Below, one piece after another: positions 1 through 5,991 of a DNA stretch of 10,281 nucleotides (positions are counted from its first letter, which is position 1; every line of letters starts with the position of its first letter). A program made the position numbers and the translations under genes. Source of the DNA: Deltaproteobacteria bacterium (GTDB lineage Bacteria > Desulfobacterota > Binatia > UBA9968); assembly GCA_021323355.1 (NCBI GenBank), contig JAJONK010000480.1, positions 1 through 10,281 of the forward strand, read 5' to 3'. The notes beneath the pieces were generated by a model, which worked only from the letters and a program-made list of their open reading frames with translations, did not search any database and was not told where the DNA came from.

Positions 1-66
1 CAGCTCTCCCGCTCGACCTCTTGAATCCCCACAGCAAACCCGCTAGGTAAATGTTTTTACACGTAT

Positions 67-139
<73 letters not shown>

Positions 140-141
140 CC

Positions 142-620
142 TCTAAGCTCTTCAACTCACTCACAGCTTGCAATTCGCGGCCTTTCCTCACGAACGAAAC
201 GTTGCCGTGTTGGGAGAACTCAGCGGCGAACTGCTCCTGTTTGCACGAGAACTTATAGCCAGGCTCAATGACATATCATCTCCTTACACTCCAGAGGTGT
301 CGTGTGTCATCGGCTGCTCTGGTATACGGGGGAAGGATTGTCAGGCTCTTTGTGGTCTCCCTGAATTGTTACAGCTTGCTAGTGCGTTGTCGTTCAGCAT
401 TGATCCAGGTCCGGCTGCCATACGAGCTTAGGAGTTACCAAGCAACGGCACGGTTTTCGAAGTTTCAGAGTTGTACGTTTGGGGCGTTGTTTGACATCGA
501 GTCGAGTAGAAGGGTCGAAAGTGGTTGAAGGCGCCTAACCGTGGGAAATGTTGACGGCGTTCCGGGCTCAAAATTATTTGCACGGCTTCTGATCCGCACC
601 CAGGTAAAAAAGCTTTTACA
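142..620. other. Long stretch without a recognisable gene
   Basis: Between the tRNA and the promoter of the small membrane protein I see no convincing gene. The open frames here (for example a TTG-started one from 168 and one from 268) lack ribosome sites, overlap each other, and give Cys/Ser-rich products resembling no family I know. The tRNA 3' end is a common integration site, but I found no copy of its last bases elsewhere in the window and no integrase. Just before the promoter, GTAAAA (604-609) and TTTTAC (614-619) form an inverted repeat around a 4-base centre, which could be an operator. A remnant of a decayed gene is possible. Confidence 0.5.
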
Positions 621-649
621 TTGGCGGTCTATGCCCCGTTTGTTAAAAT
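621..649 (+). promoter_or_regulatory. Putative sigma70-type promoter for the small membrane protein
   Basis: TTGGCG (621-626) and TAAAAT (644-649) are separated by exactly 17 bases. The -10 box matches consensus at 5 of 6 positions and the -35 box at 4 of 6. Transcription would start near 656, giving a leader of roughly 37 bases before the ATG at 693. This rests on sequence match alone. Confidence 0.4.
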
Positions 650-692
650 GTTTGGCATTTGTCGAGAGTAGTGCACGAGAAAGGGGCTGCGG

Positions 693-839
693 ATGGACCG
701 ACTTGAAAAGCTTTTTGACTATACGTTACGGTATGCACTTGAACCCGGATTGAACTGGGTTATAGCTCATCCCATCATCTCAGTGGTTGTCGTTTTCATC
801 CTTGTTTACTGGTCAGTGAGGGGCTATCGAATGCTATAG
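693..839 (+). CDS. Small single-span membrane protein (48 aa), unknown function
   Basis: This is a 48-residue frame from ATG 693 to TAG 837-839. An AGGGG ribosome-site-like run lies about 7 bases upstream, and a good promoter match lies at 621-649. Residues 1-20 are amphipathic and charged (MDRLEKLFDYTLRYALEPGL). Residues about 22-42 form one hydrophobic membrane span rich in Val, Ile and Leu with Trp at both edges, followed by a basic tail (RGYRML) that would tend to stay in the cytoplasm. I recognise no family. The promoter, ribosome site and span together make a real gene more likely than chance. It lies 118 bases before the dioxygenase and could share its transcript, but nothing ties the functions. 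It could be a stress-type small protein or an accessory subunit; both are guesses. Confidence 0.55.
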   Translation: MDRLEKLFDYTLRYALEPGLNWVIAHPIISVVVVFILVYWSVRGYRML

Positions 840-861
840 ATTGCCTCCAGTGCGCTTGTGT

Positions 862-889
862 TTCCACGTACTAATGATTTTGCTATAGC
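862..889 (+). promoter_or_regulatory. Possible extended -10 promoter before the dioxygenase
   Basis: TTCCAC (862-867) and TATAGC (884-889) are 16 bases apart, and TGC directly before the -10 box (881-883) fits the extended -10 form. The -10 overlaps the 8-base palindrome GCTATAGC (882-889). Matches are only 4 of 6 in each box, so this is a weak call; the dioxygenase may instead be read from the promoter at 621-649. Confidence 0.25.
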
Positions 890-957
890 TATCTTAAGAC
901 TATGAGGTCAATTGAGACCAGAGAAAGAGACGGTGATCCGGCAAAGGAGTGCGAATC

Positions 958-1824
958 ATGCCGCTAGTTTCGGCAATGGCTGCCAGTCATGCGCCAAATA
1001 TTCTTTTAGAGCCCGGTGCCGAATGGGAAGACTTCATGGATTTGCACTACAGCATGGCGCCACAAGGGTCCGCGGCAAGACCGACACTAGAGCAACAGAA
1101 AAGGCTCAGACGTGACGCCGAAGCCGCGTTCGCTGCTTTACGTAGCGATCTCGAAGAAGCCAGGCCGGACGTTCTCATCGTCGTCGCTAATGATCAGTTC
1201 GTAAACTTTTTTTGGAACAACATTCCAACTTTCTTCGTGACTCTGGCCGATGAGGTCCACGGCCATTTTACCCGGCATAAGTTTCGTTACCGCAATCACA
1301 AAGAGCTTGGACGAGCCATCGTCGCCGCGGGCATGGAGAAGGGAATCGATTTCTCGTTCGGCGAACATGTCGAGTTGCAGCATACGCAAAACGTGCCCTT
1401 GTATTTCCTTTTGCCTGAACCCAGGATTCCAATCTTACCAGTCTATGTGAACACCTGGGTTGCTCCGGCGCCGACGCCGAAGCGTTGCTATCAGGTTGGT
1501 GAGCTGATCCGAGAAGTCGCTGTCAACTCACCGGAGCGCGTCGCGATTCTTGCTACGGGAGGCTTATCCCACTTCCCGGGCTCGCCGAGAATCGGTGAGA
1601 TCGACACGCAGTTCGATCATAAACTGTTGGAAATCATGCGCCAGGGCAAGGGAGCGAGCTTGGCCGACTACTCGGTCGACGAATTGTTGAAAGCGGGAGA
1701 CAGTGAATTTCTCAACTGGATGGTTGTCGTTGGCGCTGTCGGAAACGCGAAAGCCACTTACACTTCTTACATGCCTGACTTTGTGGCCACCGGCTGGGGT
1801 TTTGCGAGTTGGCGGCTTTCCTAA
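958..1824 (+). CDS. LigB-like class III extradiol ring-cleavage dioxygenase, catalytic (beta) subunit
   Basis: The product (288 aa) belongs to the LigB family, which opens dihydroxylated aromatic rings with O2 at a non-haem Fe(II) in the cytoplasm. Family landmarks against protocatechuate 4,5-dioxygenase LigB are His11 in ASHAPN (LigB His12, iron ligand), His142 in QHTQNVPL (LigB His127 region), the block ATGGLSH with His205 (LigB His195, proposed base) and Glu250 in GDSEFLNW (LigB Glu242, iron ligand). The second iron His of LigB (His61, in NDH) is Gln80 here (NDQ). The start is ATG 958 because AAAGGAG (943-949) sits 8 bases before it; a GTG at 949 would overlap that site. The LigA-like subunit follows 34 bases later, so the pair is probably co-transcribed. 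The substrate cannot be read from the sequence: protocatechuate, gallate or another catechol are all possible. The family assignment is firm, and activity is less sure because of Gln80. Confidence 0.9.
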   Translation: MPLVSAMAASHAPNILLEPGAEWEDFMDLHYSMAPQGSAARPTLEQQKRLRRDAEAAFAALRSDLEEARPDVLIVVANDQFVNFFWNNIPTFFVTLADEVHGHFTRHKFRYRNHKELGRAIVAAGMEKGIDFSFGEHVELQHTQNVPLYFLLPEPRIPILPVYVNTWVAPAPTPKRCYQVGELIREVAVNSPERVAILATGGLSHFPGSPRIGEIDTQFDHKLLEIMRQGKGASLADYSVDELLKAGDSEFLNWMVVVGAVGNAKATYTSYMPDFVATGWGFASWRLS

Positions 1825-1858
1825 GCCTTCGTTTGTAAACGGCTGCGCTGGAGGTGCT

Positions 1859-2104
1859 GTGAGCTGTTATCATTTGAGCCGTCTGCTTTTTGATCTCAAA
1901 ATGAACGAATCGTTCTATCAGCGCGCCTTGGCTGATTTCGAAGGAGTCATCGGCGAGTATGAACTAACCGATGAGGAAAAGGAGGCCCTCCGAGCCGGTG
2001 ATCCGCGCAAGTTACGGCAGTTAGGCGTCCATGGGATGCTGTGCCTGTATATCAAGCGGCTCAACCCTGAGTTCCGCGATAATATCTATTGGGCGCAGAA
2101 GTAG
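1859..2104 (+). CDS. LigA-like extradiol dioxygenase small (alpha) subunit
   Basis: An 81-residue protein of the LigA/aromatic-ring-opening dioxygenase alpha-subunit type, which caps the LigB active site in the alpha2beta2 enzyme. Typical features are an N-terminal SRLLFDLK segment, the pattern GEYELTDEEKEALRAGD (about residues 33-49), and LRQLGVHGMLCLY just after it. I chose GTG 1859 over ATG 1901 for two reasons: GGAGGT (1850-1855) lies just upstream, and the residues between the two starts (SRLLFDLK) match the conserved N-terminus of the family. The GGAGG-to-start gap is short (4 bases). The order here is beta then alpha, the reverse of the classical ligAB order and the same as in one-chain beta-alpha fusions. 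All helices expected of the small subunit seem present. Confidence 0.8.
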   Translation: MSCYHLSRLLFDLKMNESFYQRALADFEGVIGEYELTDEEKEALRAGDPRKLRQLGVHGMLCLYIKRLNPEFRDNIYWAQK

Positions 2105-2112
2105 AACAGGCC

Positions 2113-2130
2113 CTCAGGTTGTCATCTGAG
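2113..2130 (+). terminator. Weak hairpin after the dioxygenase genes
   Basis: CTCAG (2113-2117) and CTGAG (2126-2130) form a 5-bp stem with an 8-base loop nine bases after the LigA-like stop. There is no run of T after it, so intrinsic termination is doubtful; it may only be a transcript-end structure. Confidence 0.15.
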
Positions 2131-2214
2131 TATTCTCGATTTGCAGTGACTTTCTTCCAATCTTCCTCGTCATTTCTCATCATCACCTAGCTTTCTGACG
2201 ATTCTGTTCCCGTT

Positions 2215-2243
2215 TTGACCCGTTGGAACCGGTCTGGTAGTAT
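2215..2243 (+). promoter_or_regulatory. Putative sigma70-type promoter of the SDR gene
   Basis: TTGACC (2215-2220) and TAGTAT (2238-2243) are separated by exactly 17 bases. The boxes match consensus at 5 of 6 and 4 of 6 positions. The predicted start near 2250 leaves a leader of about 24 bases, including GAGGGGG (2261-2267) 6 bases before ATG 2274. The SDR and the 107-residue gene are therefore likely one unit, separate from the dioxygenase pair. Confidence 0.5.
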
Positions 2244-2273
2244 CCGGGCACACGTCAAACGAGGGGGAACAAA

Positions 2274-3055
2274 ATGGATCTTGGATTGAAGGGGAAAGTC
2301 GCGCTTGTTGCAGGCGCTAGCCAGGGAATGGGTAAAGCGACAGCCTTCGGGTTCGCTCGTGAGGGAGCGAAGGTGAGTATCTGCGCGAGAGGTGAAGCAG
2401 CGCTGAACCAAGCCGCTGACATGATCCGCAAAGAAACCGGAGGCGAAGTGTTAGCGATGACAGCCGACATGAGCAAAGCGGAAGACATCCAGAGATTTGT
2501 AAAAAAGAGCGCGGAGCACTTTGGGCGGATCGATATCATCGTGAATAATGCGGGCGGTCCTCCTCCCGGCGACTTCTTAAATTTTACCGACGAAGATTGG
2601 AACAACGCTTTCAATTTGAGTTTTATGAGCACGATGCGGATGACTCGTGAGGCGGTGCCTCATATGCGCAAGGTCGGGTCATCAATATCACTTCCTATTC
2701 TGTCAAAGAACCAATCGCCGGTTTGGTTCTCTCCAACGCAATCCGCAGCGGCGTCATCGGCATGGCAAAAACCCTCTCCCGGGAGTTGGGCAAGGACAAT
2801 ATTCTGATCAATAATATTTGCCCCGGCCGCATCGATACCGAACGCGCACAGAAACTAAATAAAGCCCGGGCCGATCGTCTTAAACGGCCGGTTGAGGAAA
2901 TCAATAAAGAAATGGCGGCAGAGGTGCCTCTGGGCCGCTATGGAACGGCTGATGAAACCGCCGATTTGATTGTTTTCTTGGGATCGGATCGAGCCAGCTA
3001 TATTACCGGCACCACCATTCAGATCGATGGAGGTTTAGTAAGGGGGATTCAATAA
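2274..3055 (+). pseudogene. BKR-like short-chain dehydrogenase/reductase, frame-broken near 2672
   Basis: Two frames together make one SDR of about 260 residues. The first frame holds the Rossmann nucleotide site AGASQGMGKA (near residues 14-23), the acidic/Arg region ICARGEAALN, and NNAGGPPPG. It runs true to MRK at about 2672. From there the homology continues one frame over: GRVINITSYSVKEP, then LVLSNAIRSGVIGMAKTL, ICPGRIDTER, and the C-terminal ITGTTIQIDGG. SDRs normally have about three residues between MRK and GR, so a loss of 7 bases (or at least 1) fits. The SDR catalytic Tyr-x-x-x-Lys is replaced by Ser-x-x-x-Arg (SNAIR). The CDD BKR_like_SDR_like group (cd05344), as I recall it, also departs from the canonical tetrad, so this is likely a group trait and not decay. 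The start ATG 2274 has a strong ribosome site. As written, the first frame ends at 2807 without the second half of the fold. The substrate is unknown. Confidence 0.85.
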
Positions 3056-3379
3056 ATGGTTCACTTCGTGATTCAATGGGATCTTCCGGATCAAAAGGCC
3101 AATTTGACTATATACGCCAACAAAGCCAAGAACGACTGGTTGCCGGCTACGCTGTCACATCAAGGTGTGATCGAAATCCGCAATTACCGCAACCCGCTTG
3201 AGATAACCCCGCATGTCGCGATCACGATCGATTTCGAGAATATGGAGTGCTGGCGCGACTACATTGATTCACAGGATTACATTCGCATCATGCGCGAGCT
3301 CCGGATTTTGGGGTGTAATAACTTCACGGCTAATGTCTGGGCGCCTTCGAAGTATTTCGCCGAATCGATGAAGCCGTAA
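3056..3379 (+). CDS. Ferredoxin-fold-like (ABM/EthD-type) small protein, function unknown
   Basis: A 107-residue protein whose ATG begins on the base after the SDR stop (TAAATG). AGGGGG (3041-3046), inside the end of the SDR, is its ribosome site, so the two are translationally coupled. The pattern is that of a small dimeric alpha/beta-barrel: a beta strand (FVIQWDLP), a helix, a strand pair (GVIEIRNYRNP and HVAITIDF), a helix (MECWRDYIDSQDYIRIMREL) and a final strand (TANVWAP). Such folds occur in antibiotic-biosynthesis-monooxygenase and EthD-like proteins beside catabolic genes. I see no signal peptide, metal motif or conserved catalytic residue that I can name. The position suggests a role with the SDR substrate. 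The fold call is inference from pattern. Confidence 0.7.
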   Translation: MVHFVIQWDLPDQKANLTIYANKAKNDWLPATLSHQGVIEIRNYRNPLEITPHVAITIDFENMECWRDYIDSQDYIRIMRELRILGCNNFTANVWAPSKYFAESMKP

Positions 3380-3426
3380 ACCATCCAGATGGCGCAATCA
3401 CTGTAGCTCTTGCGAACGGGTGCTAC

Positions 3427-3447
3427 TCGACATCGCGTCTATGTCGA
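3427..3447 (+). other. Isolated 7-bp hairpin in the gap between convergent genes
   Basis: TCGACAT (3427-3433) pairs perfectly with ATGTCGA (3441-3447) around a 7-base loop. It lies in the 218-base gap (3380-3597) between the ferredoxin-fold-like gene and the convergent endonuclease III gene. A second inverted pair, CCGGGC/GCCCGG, lies further on with a loop of about 20 bases. Neither has a T run, so I do not call a terminator. No recognisable gene is seen in the gap; its longest frames match nothing I know. Confidence 0.25.
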
Positions 3448-3597
3448 TGGGCGAGCCGGATCAGACCTATACGGTGACCAGGTGCCGGGCTCGCTGAAAA
3501 TCCGAGGATCGCCCGGTATGAAGAAGGTTTCTTCCCCATCATCAAACGAAACGTCAGCTTCGGTGTGCAAAGAATCGTTCTAACTTTGCTGTGCTCT

Positions 3598-4254
3598 TCA
3601 ACGTTTCACAGTCACACCGATTTGACTGCAATACTTCGCCACCGGACATTGACTGCATAGCGGTGAAATCGGCCGACATAACTGCTGACCAAAACTCACC
3701 AGAAGATCGTTGTACTCGATCCAATACTGTTTGGGCAGTTTTTGGCGTAGAGCTACCTCCGTCTTTTCCGGCGTTGCCGTCTTCACGTAGCCCCAGCGAT
3801 TTGAAATTCGATGCACGTGGGTATCGACACAGATGCCGGGTTTGTTGTACCCCAGGGTGACTACCAGGTTGGCGGTCTTGCGGCCGACGCCTTTGAATTT
3901 GATCAGTTCGTCGATCTCATCGGGAACTCTTCCGCGATAGTTTTCATTCAAGTTCCTGCAGATCTCCAAGATAGTCTTTGCTTTGGTGCGGTAAAATCCT
4001 ACCGGGAAGATCACCTGCTCGATCTTCTTGGCGCTCAATCGCATTATGGTCTCAGGCGAGTCTGCCAACGCAAAAAGCCGCCGTGAAGCCTGCGCGGTGG
4101 TGCTGTCCTGTGTGCGCAGACTCAGAATGCAGGAAATGAGAACCTTGAAAGGACTATCGGATGACTCGGCGATGAGGGTGACCACCGGCGTTTGCCATTT
4201 TGGCGCTTCCCGACGCAGAATACGCACGGCGGCGTGAATCTCACGATCCTTCAC
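3598..4254 (-). CDS. nth: Endonuclease III-like base-excision DNA glycosylase/AP lyase
   Basis: A 218-residue HhH-GPD glycosylase, close to the usual 210-220 residues of endonuclease III, which removes oxidised pyrimidines and nicks abasic sites. The helix-hairpin-helix ends in KGVGRKTAN (121-129), with the Schiff-base Lys126; the catalytic Asp144 is in VDTHVHR. The C-terminus carries a 4Fe-4S loop, Cys193-x6-Cys200-x2-Cys203-x5-Cys209. The substrate-pocket segment reads ILSLRTQD, where E. coli has LLSAQATD; the RT form is more like archaeal and thermophile enzymes. The start is GTG 4254. No ATG occurs upstream in frame before the TGA at 4297-4299, and no clear ribosome site is seen, so the start is less sure than the gene. 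It diverges from the Nudix gene. Confidence 0.93.
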   Translation of the reverse strand: MKDREIHAAVRILRREAPKWQTPVVTLIAESSDSPFKVLISCILSLRTQDSTTAQASRRLFALADSPETIMRLSAKKIEQVIFPVGFYRTKAKTILEICRNLNENYRGRVPDEIDELIKFKGVGRKTANLVVTLGYNKPGICVDTHVHRISNRWGYVKTATPEKTEVALRQKLPKQYWIEYNDLLVSFGQQLCRPISPLCSQCPVAKYCSQIGVTVKR

Positions 4255-4286
4255 TGAGTGGTTTTTGTTTTGCTGATTGGCTAAAT

Positions 4287-4299
4287 TGAACCAGGTTCA
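4287..4299. promoter_or_regulatory. Perfect palindrome in the nth/Nudix divergent region
   Basis: TGAACC-A-GGTTCA is a perfect inverted repeat with a single central base. It lies 33 bases before the nth start and 38 bases before the Nudix ATG. It would fall inside the 17-base spacer of a weak plus-strand promoter, TTGGCT (4277-4282) and TATCAC (4300-4305). A dimeric repressor site is possible; the -10 match is poor, so this is tentative. Confidence 0.3.
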
Positions 4300-4336
4300 T
4301 ATCACAAATCGCTGTCGGGTCAACATTTTCTCAGCC

Positions 4337-4909
4337 ATGGTTATTCACAAGATATCTCAAGCTCTCAAAGTTCGTTCGCCGAAAACCATTTCAGGAAATC
4401 ATTACAAACCAGCGGCGGTGTTGATCCCCATCCAGGAACGGGAAGACGACGATTATCTCGTCTTAACCAAGCGCGCCGAGCGGATGAGCCATCACAGCGG
4501 CCAAGTGGCATTTCCTGGCGGGCGTGTGGATCCCGACGATCGGAGCGAAGCGGAAGCGGCATTGCGCGAGAGCTATGAAGAGATCGGCATCCATCCCGAT
4601 GAAGTGCGAATTCTGGGACAATTGGATCAAGCAGAGGCAGGCTATGGATTTCTTGTTACCCCGTTTGTCGGCGTGATACCTGCTTCTTGCGACTTCGTAC
4701 TGAATCCGGCGGAAACCGCGGCGGTGTGCTCCGTGCCGATCTCAGCTTTACTATCGCCGCCCAACTTTACCATTGACCAATATCTTTCGCCTCGGGGAAA
4801 TCCGAGCTATCACTTTCATGTGAACGGTTGGGATGTTTGGGGCGTCACCGCCAGAATCATCGTGCAGTTCCTGGAGCTTGTTTATGAGTTCGAAGTTAAG
4901 AAACTTTGA
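4337..4909 (+). CDS. Nudix hydrolase of the CoA pyrophosphatase (NudL/YeaB-like) group
   Basis: A 190-residue Nudix protein. The block LTKRAERMSHHSGQVAFPGG (residues 43-62) is the hallmark of the CoA pyrophosphatase subgroup (HxGQVAFPGG). The Nudix core follows with Arg77-Glu78 and Glu81-Glu82-x-Gly84 (RESYEEIG), the Mg-binding residues. Members split CoA and its derivatives into 3',5'-ADP and 4'-phosphopantetheine in the cytoplasm; the exact substrate is inferred from the subgroup. I chose ATG 4337. The frame is open back to a TTG at 4277, but those 20 residues are not family-like and run through the palindrome. No clear ribosome site is seen at either start. It diverges from nth, and both are housekeeping functions. 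Length fits the family (about 190-210). Confidence 0.9.
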   Translation: MVIHKISQALKVRSPKTISGNHYKPAAVLIPIQEREDDDYLVLTKRAERMSHHSGQVAFPGGRVDPDDRSEAEAALRESYEEIGIHPDEVRILGQLDQAEAGYGFLVTPFVGVIPASCDFVLNPAETAAVCSVPISALLSPPNFTIDQYLSPRGNPSYHFHVNGWDVWGVTARIIVQFLELVYEFEVKKL

Positions 4910-5063
4910 TCCCGTCTCCGACGTCGGTGTTTGGACCTATCCGCCAACATTTCCGGTAATCCCAGGGTCATGGCTTAGCGCGGTCTGTCGTCGGTATTTA
5001 TCGTCACCGCTTTCACCCGCGTGTAATCAAGGATGATGATCAGCGACGATTGCCGCTCGCCTG
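4910..5063. other. Gap between convergent Nudix and binding-protein genes
   Basis: This 154-base gap lies between two gene ends facing each other. It holds a perfect 10-base palindrome CCGACGTCGG (4918-4927), but no stem-loop followed by a T run on either strand that I would call a terminator. No gene is seen in it. Confidence 0.4.
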
Positions 5064-5991
5064 CTATTTGAGCTCCTTCTGTGCTTCACGGAGAAAAGAG
5101 AAATCGACCAGCGAAGGCGCACTTACGGTTACGGTATCTTTTTTCCCGGTATCTTGCATCATCGCTAGAATCTGGCGCATTTTTTCGGCGCTGATCTCGC
5201 CGTCCCGGGTCAAAATATCCAGTCCATTGGCATACGATTTGGCCGCAATGTTCTTCGGAATTTCGAAATGGGCCGCGAGAAATTCAATAGCCGACGCTTT
5301 GTTGCGGCGAAAGTCATAGAGTGATTGTAGGCTCGCGCGCACGATGCGCCTCACCTGATCCGGGCTCGATTTAATCCTTTGTGCGCTGGTGACGATGCCG
5401 TTCGAAGAGCTGGCGTCAGGCACGGAGTCGCCAAGAAAGGTAAGCATGGTCAGCCCCTTCTCGGCGCCGATTACGTTGAACGGTGGCGCCAGTACCGCGG
5501 CGTCCAGGACGCCGCCCAAGAGACTCTGCAGAGCCGTGGGCGAGAATTGACCTGAGACGTAGGCAACATCGCGATCCGGATCGATCCCTTGGCGGCGCAG
5601 AAAGCTGACGGACATCCTTGATTTGCGGCCGCGCCGCCAGCCAAAACGGTGTCTTATGATCGAGGGCAAAAATAAGCTTGAGTGGGAAGCCCTGGGCGGC
5701 GGCGCGCAGCGCAGCGCCGCCGTGCACGATGTAATCGACATCACCGGTACCCAATGCGGCAATCGCCAGATCCGTGCGCATGGTCATAAATTCCAATTCG
5801 AATCCCGCGTCGGCAAAGATCCCGTGATGGACACCGAAGTAAAGCGGTGCGTACATCATCGCGATCACCGGTTGAGCCATGCGAATCTTAGTCGCCGCGG
5901 CGCACGGCCATGGCGCCATCAGGAAACCGATGACAAAGGCTTTTAGAACATTTCGTTTGAAACTGTTTCGAATGCCGCTGGAAGATTTCAT
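5064..5991 (-). pseudogene. NMT1/THI5-like periplasmic substrate-binding protein, frame-broken near 5604
   Basis: Read together, two frames give one type-2 periplasmic binding protein of roughly 310 residues, against about 330 usual. The first frame has a signal peptide (basic KRN, hydrophobic AFVIGFLM, cut near PCAAA) and the family start, APLYFGVHHGIFADAGFELE (about 48-67), then GDVDYIVHGG. It holds to DVRQL (about 126-130, near 5604). The next frame resumes at FLRRQGIDPDRDV and runs to the C-terminus, with the family block DAAVLAPPFNVIGAEKG. The segment normally between them (about 20 residues, the K-G-K-x-I-G-V-S-like strand and glycine turn) is missing, and the loss is not a multiple of three. 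The ATG overlaps the RND stop as ATGA, and GGAG (6005-6002) is its ribosome site. Relatives feed ABC importers of pyrimidine, aromatic or sulfonate compounds; no ABC genes are here. As written the full protein cannot be made. Confidence 0.85.

Noticed and set aside
47..60. Small stem GTAAA/TTTAC just before the tRNA
   Set aside because: A 5-bp A/T-rich stem is too short to call a terminator or regulatory element.
168..753. Open frames of 63-90 residues after the tRNA (168-431, 268-528, 541-753)
   Set aside because: They lack ribosome sites, overlap one another or the promoter at 621-649, and give no family-like protein.
949..957. GTG at 949 as the start of the dioxygenase
   Set aside because: It overlaps the AAAGGAG ribosome site that is well placed for ATG 958, and the family N-terminus fits ATG 958.
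5623..5946. 107-residue plus-strand frame across the binding-protein N-terminus
   Set aside because: It is antisense to the signal peptide and first domain of the binding protein, and its composition is Arg/His-rich noise.
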